Source: Symbiodinium natans | Lineage: Eukaryota > Sar > Dinophyceae > Suessiales > Symbiodiniaceae | Direction of reading: 5' to 3' | DNA length: 64,000 nt | NCBI GenBank assembly: GCA_905221605.1 | Contig: CAJNDS010002623.1 | Coordinates: 980,871 to 1,044,870, forward strand | In this document: positions 33,050 to 44,695 of the stretch, piece after piece | Numbering within the stretch: the stretch's first letter is position 1 | How the letters are laid out: each line of letters opens with the position of its first letter | The notes under the pieces: model-generated | What the model saw: the letters and a program-made list of their open reading frames with translations, nothing else | Told to the model about the DNA's origin: nothing | Databases searched by the model: none | Made by a program: the position numbers and the translations under genes

Positions 33050-33362
33050 AGGTATCAAGCAATTCTACATTAGCTTCCTTTTCTATGGATGAAAACTAGT
33101 AAATACGAAACAACTGATTCGAAAGTCTTATATTCCATTAACATAAACTAAAGCAAGCAGAACTCCTGCGAAAACTATTGGACCATACGATTATGCACCA
33201 CTAATCTTATATTCTGAATCATCAGACATACTCACGGACAATGCTTGGCGACCAAGCAAAGAAAGATCCCTTCAGAAAACCCCAATATAACTCCTTAAAT
33301 GCTAACTCTTCGAAACTCTGACAGAACTCGTACAAAAATGAAAAAATAAATACGAGACCCCA
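33050..33362. other. AT-rich island of unknown origin
   Basis: About 310 bp, markedly richer in A and T than the surroundings, with no telomeric repeats, bounded by a TTTAGGG array on the left and a short CCCTAAA tract on the right. No frame is open throughout. An organelle-derived or plasmid-derived insert is possible, but I could not match it to any gene. Confidence 0.4.
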
Positions 33363-33748
33363 GCGAAGAGGCCCCCGGAACCCTAAACCCTAAACCCAAT
33401 AACTCCCCAAAACCTGGATGAGCGTCCCCAGCTCCTTCAGGAAAACAAGACTAAGTAGGTCGAGGTAGGGCTTTTGGGCTTGAGGTTTAGGGTTAGGGTT
33501 AGGGTTAGGGCTTAAGGCTTAGGGTTAAGGGTTAAGGGTTAAGGCTTAAGGGTTTAGGGTTCAGGGTTTAGGGTTTAGGATTTAGGGTTTAGGGTTTAGG
33601 GTTTTAGGCAAGGAACCCAGGTGCTGCTCCCGCAAGTTCTGCAGAAAGCCATCGTCGTAGATGCGGAAGTTGAGGTGCTGTATCTTCCTATATGGTCAGA
33701 TATTGGCGGTATGGAGGGGTTTAGGCTTTAGGGTTTGGGGTTTAGGGC

Positions 33749-33832
33749 TTCCGAAACTAGGGGGTACCTTATTGGGCTCCTCATTATCAGGGAGTTCCAT
33801 TTTGGGGTCTATATTAGGTCCCTTATTTTCGT
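33749..33832 (-). repeat. MITE-like family C, reverse-oriented copy
   Basis: TTCCGAAACTAGGGGGTACC, GGGGTCTATATTAGGTCCCT and TTATTTTCGTA: the reverse complement of the family C order seen at 28527. Confidence 0.7.
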
Positions 33833-34009
33833 ATTACTTCTATATGGTCAGATCTACAACTACGGTCCGGTTTGGTGAGGTGTCCGAAATAATTCAGCGG
33901 GCCATACTGCAACAGGGATCGCAAAAAGCGACCTCCCCACTTAGGGAACTGGCCGCATGCTTGCGGTCAAGGGCTCGTGGGACTTGGGGACGTGCACGCT
34001 TTACGTCTG

Positions 34010-34123
34010 CTTGGAGGTCCATGCGTAGTTGTAAGAAAGGTTGTATGAAGGACAACGATGGTTCTAATTGGCTCTAACGTGTAGGTATGTATAACCCTAA
34101 TAAACAGACCCATGAACCTTGAA
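34010..34123. repeat. MITE-like family B, diverged copy
   Basis: CTTGGAGGTCCATGCG at the left and CCCATGAACCTTGAAG at the right are inverted and match the family B ends; the interior is diverged. Confidence 0.55.
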
Positions 34124-34373
34124 GTAGGGATGAAGATCCTTGCGGCTTGGGCATCTTGCGCTCTAGCACTTACCACTTGGGGAGTCGCACGGCTTTAGGG
34201 TTCTGGAAACTCTAAACCCCACCTTAGACCCTAAACCCTGAACCCAAAATCCTGAACCCTAGACCCTAAACCCTAAGCCCTAAACCCTAAACCGACAGCA
34301 ACCCTCAACTCCTGGGGTCCCTGGTTTCCTTTGGCCCGTGCCAATCCTAAGCTAGAGTAAAGTTTGAGATTCA

Positions 34374-34830
34374 GGGGTTTAGGGTTTAGGGTTCAGGGTT
34401 TAGGGTTTAGGGTTTAGGGTTTAGGGTTTAGGGTTTAGGGTTTAGGGTTTAGGGTTTAGGGTTTAGGGTTTAGGGTTTAGGGTTTAGGGTTTAGGGTTTA
34501 GGGCTTAGGGTTTAGGGTTTAGGGTCTATATAGGGTTTAGGGTTTAGGGTTTAGGGTTTAGGGTTTAGGGTTTAGGGTTTAGGGTTTAGGGTTTAGGGTT
34601 TAGGGTTTTTAGGGTTGGGTTTAGGGTTTAGGGTTTAGGGTTTAGGTTTAAGGGTTTAAGCGTTAAGTGTTTAAGGGTTTACAGGTCTCAGGGTTTAGGG
34701 GTTTAAGGGTTAAGGGTTTAAGGGTTTAAGGGTTTAAGGGTTTAAGGGTTTAAGGTTTAAGGGTTTAAGGGTTTAAGGGTTTAAGGGTTTTAGGGGTTTA
34801 GGGGTTAAAGGGTTTGGGGGGGGGGGGGGG
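34374..34830 (+). repeat. Long TTTAGGG array passing into a TTTAAGGG octamer array
   Basis: About 270 bp of canonical heptamers, then a degenerate zone, then about 100 bp in which the unit is TTTAAGGG (one extra A), ending in a G13 run. Confidence 0.92.
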
Positions 34831-36625
34831 TGAGGGCTGAGGATTCAGGATCTGGATCTGCTACTGGCGGCTACACCAGGTGTCTTCGCAGCCCCTACAC
34901 CGGAACCCTAAACCCTAAGCCCTAAACCCTAAACCCTTAGCCCTAAACCCTAAACCCGAAACCCTAAACCCCAAACCCTAAACCCAAACGCTTCTTTCCA
35001 GAGTCAAGGCACAGGTTGTCGATGACCTGAGCACTGCGTAGCATCGTTGTGACAACAGAGTACAACCTTCTAGCCTGAAAGGGTTCAGGGGCTCAACGAA
35101 ACATCAAAACACTAAAACCCCAAAACCCCAACAGGCTCCAGGGGACCCTAAACCCTAAACCCTGAACCCTAAACCCTAAACCCTAAACCCTAAACCCTAA
35201 ACCCTAGACCCTAAACCCTAAACCCTAAACCGCCATTATCGGGCCATAGGCTAACCGAATCCTGGAGCGTCGGGCCTCTGGGAGCCTTCGGTGTCTGCAG
35301 GTTCTCGAGCTCAAGAAGCCCCAGAAAAACGAGAAACCAACCCCAAAGCCCCTAAACCAGGAGGGTTTTGGTTTTTGGGGTTTAGGGTTTAGGGTTTTGG
35401 GTATTGGAATTTAGGGTTTAGGGTTTAGGGGTTTAGGGTTTAGGGATTTAGGAGTTTCGGGGTTACACGAAGCCCTGAATCTGCGAAAGCCCTCCAGGTT
35501 TCCTGAAACCAACGCTGAAGCTGCAAACTGTCGATCTTGAGGCCACGGCGAAGAAGTAAGTGTTGTGGTCCTTGGGGTCATGGGTTTCGGGTTTAGCGTG
35601 TAGGGTTTAGGGTTTAGGGTTTAGGTTTAGGGTTTAGGGTTTAGGGTTTACGGATTAGGGTTTAGGGTTTAGGGTTTAGGGTTTAGGGTTTGGCAGCTGC
35701 AGATGTTTGGGAAGGCGCAGGGGGCTGTAGGGGTTTCGCGCCCGGGGCTTCATGGCAAGAAACCCCGCGTCTCCAAAGCCACCAAGCCCTGAAACCCTCA
35801 ACCTTAAACCCGAAGCCCTAAGCCCCAAGCCCTAAACCCAAACCCTTAACCCTAAACCCTGAAAGCCCAACCACTGGACCCCTTGAACCCCGGAAACGTC
35901 AACCCTGAGCCCTCAAACCTCAAACCCTAAACCTTAAGCCCTGAAGCCGCCACCCTAAACCTAATCTGAACCCCTAAACCCCGGCAACCTACCCTAAACC
36001 CTAAACCCGAAACCCTAAACCCTAAACCCTGAACCCCGGAAACCTCAACCCTGCACTCCTCCCAGGTGGGCTCCAGCGTGTCGTAGCACGTGGAAGTCCT
36101 CCGGGGAGCGACATTTGGTTTTAGGGCTTAGGCCCCAAAATGGTTTAGGGTTTAGGGTTTAGGGTTGAAGGTATCATAAAGCCCCAAAAACTCAGACGCT
36201 CAAGGTGTTTCTGGGGTCTTCGGCGCAAATATACACCTGATAGCTTGCCAAACCCTAAACCCTAAACCCCTACGCCCCCTAAACCCCGGCAACCACACAA
36301 GGGCCCCGCGCCTGAGCGTTCGCTCTGCGAAACCCCCAAGGTCGACCGTGATGTACCTCCGGAGAGGTTCAACTGTAGCTTCAAGGTTAGGGTTCAGGGT
36401 TCAGGGTTCAGGGTTCAGGGTTCAGGGTTTAGGGTTTAGGGTTTAGGGTCAGGGTTTAGGATGTAGGGTTTAGGGTTTGGGGCTATCGAGTTATGGGTTT
36501 GGGGCCGAAAGCCTGAACCCCTACATCCAACCACCCCGAACGCCGCTTCTGCGGCACGGATCGTTGGTCTTGTTGCCTGTAAGGATCGAGGCCATCCTCG
36601 GCGGGGCTTTGGGCTTAAGGGGGCT

Positions 36626-36717
36626 TAGGGCTTGGGGCTTGGGGCTTGGGGCTTGGGGCTTGGGGCTTGGGGCTTGGGGCTTGGGGCTTGGGGCTTGGGG
36701 CTTGGGGCTTGGGGCTT
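36626..36717 (+). repeat. GGGGCTT heptamer array
   Basis: Thirteen or so perfect tandem GGGGCTT units, a telomere-like heptamer with two changes from TTTAGGG. Local perfection indicates recent amplification of one variant unit. The leucine/glycine-rich open frames here are artefacts. Confidence 0.92.
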
Positions 36718-36904
36718 ACCTATGAGGCCCTAAACCCTGGCGGGTCCACAAGGGACCCGCGCAAAAGTATGGCCCCACCAGCAAACATGAGTTGCAGGAT
36801 TCCCGTCACAGCGTTTAGTGTTCAGAAATGACGCCTTTCTGCTCCCCCAACGCACCTTGTCAAGACCAGGCCTGCTGGAGCAAAGTGCCCTTGAACCAGG
36901 CACC

Positions 36905-37155
36905 GATTAGACCATAGACGTCATCATGATTGGACCATGGATGCCCTCTTCTCAGAACGGATTAGACCATGGGCGTCATCATGATTGGGCCATGGAAGCT
37001 TTCTTCTCAGAACGGATTCGAGGGCCATGGATGCTCTCTTCTCAGAACGGATTAGACCATGGACGTCATCATGGTTGGGCCATGGCAGAACGGATTAAAC
37101 CATGGGCGTCATCATGGTTGGGTCATGGATGCTCTCTTCTCACAACCGATTAGAC
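36905..37155 (+). repeat. About 55-bp tandem repeat
   Basis: Units start GATTAGACCATGG at about 36905, 36960, 37050, 37092 and 37145 and contain CGTCATCATGATTGG and CTCTTCTCAGAACGG. Some units are shortened (about 40 bp) or carry an internal deletion. No telomeric sequence lies inside. Confidence 0.85.
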
Positions 37156-38409
37156 GATCTTGTTTCTGCGCCAAGTATTGTGAAGAAACGTGTTATTTAG
37201 ACCCAGGGCTGGGCAGAAGCGGATGCAAGCAGAAGGGGCCTTAGTTTCGCACACGACGAAAGTGTGAAGCAGTGCAGAAAACCCCACAAATACCAGTGTA
37301 GTTTATGGATGCGTTTAAAAAAAAACCATGGAAACTTCAACAAAAAATCGGGGATAAGGTAATGGCCGGAAGCAACGAAACAGTGGTATTTGCGGGGGAG
37401 TCTGAACCAGGTAATTCAGAACTGTGCAAAAAGCGTGGGTCCCTTATGGCCCCGAATAGCCCGAAACCCTAAACCCTAAACCCTAAACCAAGAGCCCTGA
37501 TGGCACGAACCCCAAGCTGCAGCCCTCAACTTCATGACGCCCCAAAAGTCCCTCGACCCGAAAGGGAGAAAAATCGTTGGGATGTTCTGGGGCTTAGGGC
37601 TTAGGGTTTAGGGTTTAAGGCTTAGGGCTTAGGGTTTAGGGTTTAGGGCTTAAGGTTTAGGGTTTAGGGTTTAGGGTTTAGGGTTTAGGGTTTAGGGTTT
37701 AGGGTTTATGGTTTCGGGCTTAGGGCTTAGGGCTTAAGGTTTAGGGTTTAGGGTTTAGGGCTTAGGGTTTAGAGGTTTTAGGGTTTAGGGTTTAGGGCTC
37801 TGGCTTGCAAGGAACGGTTCACCGGTGCAGGCCAAGCAGCTTCCACTCCGTCCCGATCAGACCAGTTGCTCCTGCAGGGAGAGCTCCAAGTTTAGGGTTT
37901 AGGGTTTAAGGTTTAGGGTTTAAGGTTTAGGGTTTAGGGTTTAGGGTTTAGGGTTCAGGGAGTTTCAAGATGCTAAGACGCTGAGGTCTTCAGACCCGAT
38001 CATAAGGCTTTAATTTACACCGTGGTTCAGATCTACGTTTTACATACACCCCAAATCGACCCCCAATCCTGATGTGTCCTTGCGGCACTAATGGTTGAAC
38101 CTTTGCGGGTTGTACTACAACACTTCACCGAACGGGTAAAGTAACACGCCAGCTGATGCTAGTCCGGACCTACTCAGCTACCTCAAGCACATGCAAAGGA
38201 CCGAGCCCTCGACTCCGACAACGTAGACAAACCTTGTAGGATTTAGGGGTTAGGGTTTCAGGTTTAAGGTTTAGGGTTTAGGGTAGGGTTTAGGGTTTTA
38301 GGGGCCGATCGACGCTCAGCTGGTACAATTAAATTATGTTGCGGTCGCAGTTGCAATTCATGATTCCGCATCAGCAACGACTGGGCAGGGAGCACAGGTC
38401 CCCGACGCC

Positions 38410-38895
38410 TCACGGATGAAGGGCCTCCCCATCATGCAATCCGGCCAGATACTTCACCCCTCCGTCACTCGGAGTGGTGGTATGTGTCTTAGGCTGCCCC
38501 CAGCGGACGCGTTGGCGCATAGCTCCGCTGTCATACGCCACGACCAAGGGCGCGTTGGCCTCAAGGGCAGCCAGATGCTTACCGGAAGCAGGGCAGCTCC
38601 ACACCAGGCCACCGGTGTGGAGGGAGGCAGCTAGATGTGGCCTTTGCCTCCCTCTGGGTAGAGCAGACAAGACTCCTCCAGCAAACATGAAAGGGGGCAA
38701 ATCAAGCCGGTGCCCCGGCGTGATCCATGTGCTCCAAAACTCCCTCCCGTATCGCCGCAGGCACTCACTCATGGACTCTCGGGATCTCCGCAATGCGCCT
38801 GGGTGGGTGCCAGAGAACGAAGGTGCGTGATGATATTCGCGTGACCGCTTTGGGCAGAGCTCACGGGTCGGAACAGCCCTGAGCCTGAACCCCAC
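38410..38895 (-). CDS. Hypothetical protein, 161 aa, uncertain
   Basis: This is one of the few non-repeat open frames longer than 150 codons. It starts MGFRLRAVPT and ends LHDGEALHP. It is rich in Arg, Gly, Ala and Pro, with no signal peptide, membrane helix or motif I recognise. The stretch 'HLAALEANAPLVVAYDSG' looks protein-like, and the frame lies in telomere-poor DNA, which slightly favours real or formerly real coding. Against it: other overlapping frames on both strands are also open (38416-38634 and 38474-38830), so the region is simply GC-rich. No spliced leader, intron or neighbour gives context. No function is proposed. Confidence 0.2.
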   Translation of the reverse strand: MGFRLRAVPTRELCPKRSREYHHAPSFSGTHPGALRRSRESMSECLRRYGREFWSTWITPGHRLDLPPFMFAGGVLSALPRGRQRPHLAASLHTGGLVWSCPASGKHLAALEANAPLVVAYDSGAMRQRVRWGQPKTHTTTPSDGGVKYLAGLHDGEALHP

Positions 38896-39043
38896 GAGGC
38901 CTTGCTGTAACTGGCCTCAGGCTCGAGTTGCGAAGTCTTTGGGAGCCCACTGCATAGCGTGTGCAAGCACACATTGCGATGTAGTTACTATCATCCCTAA
39001 CAGGCACGCCCTATGTATATCTGTATATACATATCTATATACA

Positions 39044-39166
39044 GATATATATATATATATATATACATATACATACATACATACATACATACATACATAC
39101 ATACATACATACATACATACATACATACATACATACATACATACATACATACATACATACATACAT
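39044..39166 (+). repeat. (AT)n then (ACAT)n microsatellite
   Basis: About ten TA dinucleotides followed by roughly 25 perfect ACAT tetramers. The Tyr/Ile/His and Met/Tyr/Val/Cys open frames over it are artefacts. Confidence 0.95.
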
Positions 39167-39585
39167 CAATACACCTACATACACTCACTGACATGTTTTA
39201 AGGAAGGCTATGCACAGTCAACTGTAGCCATGAGCACCCTACCTCATGTCATCCAGGCGTGCTCATGCCCTGAGCGCAGGCAACAGGCTCCGGATCTATT
39301 GGAAGGATAGGCGAAGGCACCACAAGTCGCAGGAGGGATTTCCAAATCTTTCAGCTCAGAGGCTTCGGGCTAAGGCTTTAAAGGTTTATGGTTTCAAGGT
39401 TTAGGTGCCCAGGTCCTTTGACGGTGATCTTTAGGCAGCCTTTCGGCATCGGATTCCTGCAAAGGCCATGGGGCTTCAGCAAATGACATCGCTGGCGTGC
39501 AAGCCCACATACGATGCCAAAAGCATGTCTTCTCGCCCTTCACTTCTCCTTCTCCCCCCTACCAGACTAAATGCCTGAAAGAGCC

Positions 39586-39890
39586 CCCAAAAAAACAGGG
39601 TAGGGTACCCCTAATATATCCCAAAAGACGAGAATCCTGCTTGTAGGAAGCCAATACACACGAATTTTCGTAAGCACAAGACCCAAGCAGTCAAGTCTCC
39701 CCAGATCGAAACTGAACGGCATGTCACGCATGGGAATCACGATGCGGTTTGGCAGAACCATCCACGGCCCCATGGTACCTGGGGGGAGGCGCAGAACTTA
39801 AGAGCATAAGGGGAAAAAATAGGGTAGGGTACCCCGAATATACACCAAAAGACGAGAATAGGAACCTCAATATGCCCGAATTTTCGTAAA
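39586..39890 (+). repeat. Two direct copies of an about 85-bp MITE-like piece
   Basis: Copies at 39586-39674 and 39811-39890 share AGGGTAGGGTACCCC, CCAAAAGACGAGAAT and CGAATTTTCGTAA. They share the TAGGGTACCC palindrome with other MITE-like ends (for example 52396). Confidence 0.75.
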
Positions 39891-40607
39891 ACCATTCCTA
39901 AACCGGCGTCTGTAAGACTTCGAGACTTCGGGTTCCGTTGCAGAGTTGAGAGCTCAACTTGTAGAGGGCAAGCTCGCTTCTGGAGGGGTGATGGGGGCTC
40001 ATGGCTCAGGGCTTTCATTCCTGGACCAGGAAAGCCCTGCTAAGACGAAAGCCCCCCGAAGACTCCACTAAAACCCTCCTGCGCCCCCTTAACCCTAAAC
40101 CCTAAAACCTAAATCGGCCGATTAAGGCCGAGCAGCCGTTGATGGCCGAGCAGATGGCATCCTCCACCTCAAGGTGCAGGGAGGCGTTTCGAGGTTTAGG
40201 GGGGTTCCGGGGCTGCGGCTTTGGGGTTTAGGGTTTAGGGTTTAGGGCTTAGGGTTTAGGGTTTAGGGTTTAGAGTTTAGGGGTTAGTGTTCGGGGTTTA
40301 GGGTCTTAGTTACAGTTCCAAACTTACAGCATCACAGGGTTCAGTGAGGGATTCGGGCCCCAGAAACTGAATCAACTGGCCGCTTCAACCTTGCACCTTT
40401 ACGTAGCAACTCCTAAACCCTAAACCCTAAACCCTAAGCCCTAAGCCCCAAACCCTAAACCCTAAACCCTAAACCTTAAACCCTAAACCCTAAACTCTAA
40501 ACCCTAAACCCTAAACCCTAAACCCTAACCTCCAAACACGTGGGGTTTGTGGGTTTGGGGATGCCTCAGAACTCAAGCTGCGCCCCCTCTTCTTGAACCG
40601 TGAACCT

Positions 40608-40645
40608 GGGGATGTTTCCGCTTATACGAACAGTCCTTAATGGGG
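40608..40645. repeat. MITE-like family A, left half cut by a telomeric array
   Basis: GGGGATGTTTCCGCTTATAC and GAACAGTCCTTAATGGGGG, then directly TTTAGGG. The right half is absent. Confidence 0.7.
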
Positions 40646-40660
40646 GTTTAGGGTTTAGGG

Positions 40661-40870
40661 CTTAGGGTTTAGGGCTTAGGGCTTAGGGCTTAGGGCTTAG
40701 GGCTTAGGGCTTAGGGCTTAGGGCTTAGGGCTTAGGTTTAGGGTTTAGGGTTTAGGGTTTAGGGTTTAGGGTTTAGGGTTTAGGGTTTAGGGTTTAGGGT
40801 TTAGGGTTTAGGGTTTAGGCTTTAGGCTTTAGGCATTAGGCTTGAGGCTTTAGGCTTTAGGCTTTAGGGT
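40661..40870 (+). repeat. Block array: CTTAGGG, then TTTAGGG, then TTTAGGC
   Basis: About ten perfect CTTAGGG units, then about eleven TTTAGGG, then seven TTTAGGC-type units, then TTTAGGG again. Each variant is confined to its own block. Confidence 0.92.
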
Positions 40871-41526
40871 TTAGGGTTTAGGGTTTAGGGTTTAAGGGAT
40901 TCTAAGTGCTGGCCAGCAGCGATCGTGGAACTCATGCCAGACCTCTTTTGGAGGCTGGCGTTTTGGGGATTTTGGGTTGAGGGTTTGGGGTTTAGGGTTT
41001 AGGGTTTAGGGTTTTAGGGTTATTTGGGGTTTAGGGTTTAGGGTTAGAGACCTCTTTTGCCACAGGGGCGCGGCTTTGCTGTGGCGGGCGATCGTGGGGC
41101 GTTTTAGGGTTTTGGGGTTGAGGGCTTAGGGTTTAGAGTCTAGGGTTTAGGGTTTTAGGGCTGTTTAGGGCTTAGGGCTTAGGGCTAGAGAATGAGTTGC
41201 TGCTTCTAAGATCAAGGGCTTCGGGCTTGTATTACCGGGGTTTGGCGTTTCATGCCGGTGCAGATGGAAGAGTTTTCTGGTGGTTTGCAGGCTCGTACAG
41301 AAGGCTTGAGGTTGAGGACGTGGCATTGGTCAACGGCTGTTCATGCGCCATGAACCCCACAATATCACTGCCCCAGTCGATGAAGCTGTCTGCAACAGCA
41401 AAAGACCCTAAACCCTAAACCCTAAGGGTTTGCAGTGGGTGGGTATCCAGAAGGTTCGAAGTGGGTTCTAGACCTGGGCACGTTGATCCGGCGAAGCACG
41501 AGCAAGAGGAGCCCATGAAATCTGAA

Positions 41527-41600
41527 GTGGGGGTTTACGAACATATGGGACTCCCTTATAACAAGGACCCCAAGAAGGTACCCCGAATTTCGGAAGCCCC
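41527..41600 (+). repeat. MITE-like family C, copy
   Basis: GTGGGGGTTTACGAACATAT at the left and GGTACCCCGAATTTCGGAAG at the right. It is shorter inside than 28527. Confidence 0.75.
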
Positions 41601-41900
41601 TAAGTCGGGTGACCATGACTGGTTGAAGTCCATGCCAATGTAGGGATCCTCCTCTGCCTGTGCGCTCGCAGTGGTTGCTTGAAGCTAAACCCTAAACCCC
41701 AAACCCTAAACAACAATCACGACTCGACAAAGGCTAGGCATAGGCCCAAGGCCCTAACAAAGGGTATAGGTGCACTCAAAGCTTGCAATTATCATTCTTT
41801 ACTCTTTATTGCTTACAGGACCGGATAACCCTACAAGTGTAGTCCTTTTTGGCTGCCCCGGTGGGAAAATGACGGTGATGCTCGTCCGTCGGCGTAAACT

Positions 41901-42515
41901 TGCAATCCTTCAGTGCGTGGCCTTCCATAACGGTCGAACATCCAGCCTCTCTAGAGGCCCGAAACCTAACCCCCAGCGATTCTTCAGGCCGTTCACCCGG
42001 TGCGCAGCTCAACCACCAGCCCCTCCAGAGACCCGAAACCTCGCCCGCAGCTCGACCCCCTCTACGTAGCGTGGATGCGATGTGTATGGTGCGTGCGGTG
42101 TGCGAGCTGTGTGTGTGCGTGTGTGTGCGGCGTGGTGTATGCGATGTGTGTGATGCGCATGGTGTCTGTGTGTGTGGTATGTGATGCATATTGTCTGCGA
42201 CATCTGTGTCTGTGTCCGTGTCTATGTGTGTCTCCGTGTAACTCGGTCTCTCAGTGTCTCCCTGCGTCTCCCTGCGTCTCTCTGTGTCTCTCTGTCTTTT
42301 TCTTCTGCGGGGCTTGAGGGGCGCACGCGCCCCCCCACGATGCGCGGCCGGATGGTCTCAGAGTCTGTGTCTCGCTCTCTGTGTCTCTGCGTGTCTCTCT
42401 GTGTGTCTCTCTGTGTGTCTCTCTGTGTGTCTCTCTGTGTGTCTGTCTGTGAGTTTGTGCGTCTGTCTGTGTGTCTGTCTCTGTCTGTCTGTTTGTCGTG
42501 CAAAACCTCCACAAC
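41901..42515 (+). repeat. GT-rich then CT/GT-rich low-complexity region
   Basis: From about 42085 the plus strand is dominated by GTGTGT/GCGTG. From about 42190 to 42500 it consists of TCTCTGTGTG-type units. Many overlapping Cys/Val/Ser or Arg/Asp/Thr open frames on both strands are artefacts. Confidence 0.85.
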
Positions 42516-44368
42516 ACCGGACCTTGCCGAGAATACCCAACCGATGATTCATGCCGAGAGTCTAGCTCTGTGTCCAGAACGTCTCGAGCATGCATAAACG
42601 CCTTGGGATGAGAGGCCTCAACCTAACAGCCCAGCCCCGCAAAAAAAAACCCTCGCATCAACCTGACCCTAAGAACCCTGAAAACCCAATAAGCCCTAAA
42701 GCCCTCAAAAACCCTAAAACCCGGCGCTCCCAGCCACTGAGGGCTGGTGGCTTGCAATCAGAGAGGCATTCGGGGGATCATGGAGCGAAGTGTCTAAGGT
42801 GGGAAGCATGGGCACTGAGCATCATCCCTTACCCTTGTTTAAAGGGTTTTAAAGGGATCCGAGGTATGGGCTCTTACTATGTAGTGTATATAGAGAGAGA
42901 GAAAGTGCCACCGGAAAAGCACCTGAGGGTTCAGGGTTCAGGGTTCAGGGTTCAGGGTTCAGGGTTTAGGGTTTAGGGTTTAGGGTTTAGGGTTTAGGGT
43001 TTAGGGTTTAGGGTTTAGGGTTTAGGGTTTGGGGTTTGGGGTTTGGGGTTTAGTGTTGACGCCCCAAACACAGGAACCTCCAGATCAAGAGGGCCAAAAC
43101 AAAGCCTTCGTGGGGTCCCTTCTGACCGTCCCTGTATGACCTGCACCCGTCGGAGGCCAAAGAAGCCCTCCAAGGCCATGACATATGCCTTGTCTCTGAA
43201 TCATCCTGGAGCCTCAAAGAAGCCGTGCTGGGCATGAACGTCCTTTCCGTAGTCCATTTTTGCAGTCAAGGCTTGGGGTTTAGGGTTTAGGGAGCCCAAC
43301 CCTAAACCTTAAACCCTAAACCCTAAACCCTAAACCCTAAACCACCCTTTTTCAATGGAACTTAGATACTCTGAAGTTGCAAGCGCAGCGGCATTTCCCA
43401 TGTACATGCAGATCGCGTTAAAAAACGGCGGCTCGGGCACCTGTTTGGGGTTTGGGATTTGGGATTCAGGGTTTTTGGGGGTTTAGGGTTTAGGGTTTAG
43501 GGTTTAGGGTTTAGGGTTTAGGGTTTAGGGTTTAGGGTTTAGGGTTTAGGGTCTCGGGCTTGGTCATGTCGGGCCTGCGGGAAAGGGGCCGAAGCCCTCA
43601 CCCCCGCCTGTGGGGTGGAGGTTCGGAGGCAGGCCGCCTCTCTATTCCTGAAGCTAGCTTAGCATCCCTGGTGAGATTTCGTTTAGGGCTTGTGTTTTTG
43701 GGGTTTAGGGTTTAGGGTTTAGGGTTTATTTAGGGTTTAGGGTTTAGGGTTTAGGGTTTAGGGTTTAGGGTTTAGGGTTTAGGGTTTAGGGTTTAGGGTT
43801 TAGGGTTTAGGGTTTAGGGTTTAGGGTTTAGGGTTTAGGGTTTAGGGTTTAGGGCGTCTTGCGGTAGCTGTCTGGGTCTGGGGTGAAGAGCACGTCTGCG
43901 AGCGCAGCCTACACCCCAAAACCCTAAACGCTGCACAGCCAAACGACACGAACCCATAAACCCCAAACCCTACAGCCCCTCAACCCTAAACCTTAAACTC
44001 TGCACGCCCTGAACCCCAAAACCCCGAACTGCTCGGCGTGATTCGAACAACAACAATACGAGGAGTAGTACCAGCATCGCCGCAGCAACAACAATGATGA
44101 CAGCAGCAGTAATGCCAGTCGTAACACTGATGATACTGCTAGTATCCTTTGTGTAACTCCCGGCGACTATAGAAAGAGAGTAGCTATAGCGGTTATGTAT
44201 GTGCATGTATGTCGACTTGGCACTTACATCCTGACCCCCTCGGCTCGCGCCTTGCCGCAGAAGCTGAGGTACAGGGTACAACCCAACTGCCTCTCACTGT
44301 CATCATCTAGACATCAGGGTTTAGGGTTTGGGGTTTAGGGTTATGTGTATGCGCGTGTAGGAATATGA

Positions 44369-44695
44369 ATGAACTGAGGGAGCGAGAGAGGGAGGGAGAG
44401 AGGGAGCGAGAGAACGAAGGAGGGAAAGAGACGGCGAGAAAGAGACAGAGAGCGAGAGACAGAGAGCAAGAGACGGAGAGAAAGAGGCAGACACTGAGAC
44501 TGAGAGTGAGGGAAAGAAAGAGGGAGACAGAGAGGGAAAGCGAGAGGGAAGAGAGGGAAAGAGGGGGAAAGCGAATCAGAGAGAGAGAGAGAGCGAGAGA
44601 ATAAGATCAATAATAACATAAGGGAGAGAGAGTGGGGAGATAGAGAGAGAAAAAAAGAGAGAGCCTGCACAGAGAGACAGAGGGAGAGGGAGTTT
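44369..44695 (+). repeat. Purine-only (GA-rich) tract of about 320 bp
   Basis: The plus strand is almost entirely A and G (GAGAGAGGGAGAG-type). The complementary strand gives a Leu/Ser-rich open frame (44341-44703) that is an artefact. Long purine/pyrimidine mirror tracts can adopt triplex structure (established); none is shown here. Confidence 0.9.

Larger units (their letters stand above)
30405..38300. repeat. Interstitial telomeric mosaic, block 3
   Basis: G-strand arrays lie at about 32940-33045, 34374-34650, 35590-35690 and 37600-37800. C-strand arrays lie at about 30690-30740, 34880-34985, 35148-35232, 35990-36035 and 36245-36270. The segment 31640-32250 is about 600 bp almost without telomeric repeats and without a recognisable gene. 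Other pieces contain MITE-like copies listed separately. Confidence 0.88.
38301..40080. other. Telomere-poor segment
   Basis: About 1.8 kb with almost no TTTAGGG repeats. It holds the uncertain open frame at 38410-38895, the ACAT microsatellite and a duplicated MITE-like fragment (39586-39890). Nothing else is recognised. Confidence 0.6.

Noticed and set aside
38917-39310. Tyr/Ile/His and Met/Tyr/Val/Cys frames
   Set aside because: Translations of the ACAT microsatellite.
42000-42600. Cys/Val/Ser-rich and Asp/Arg/Thr-rich frames
   Set aside because: Translations of a CT/GT microsatellite in several frames.
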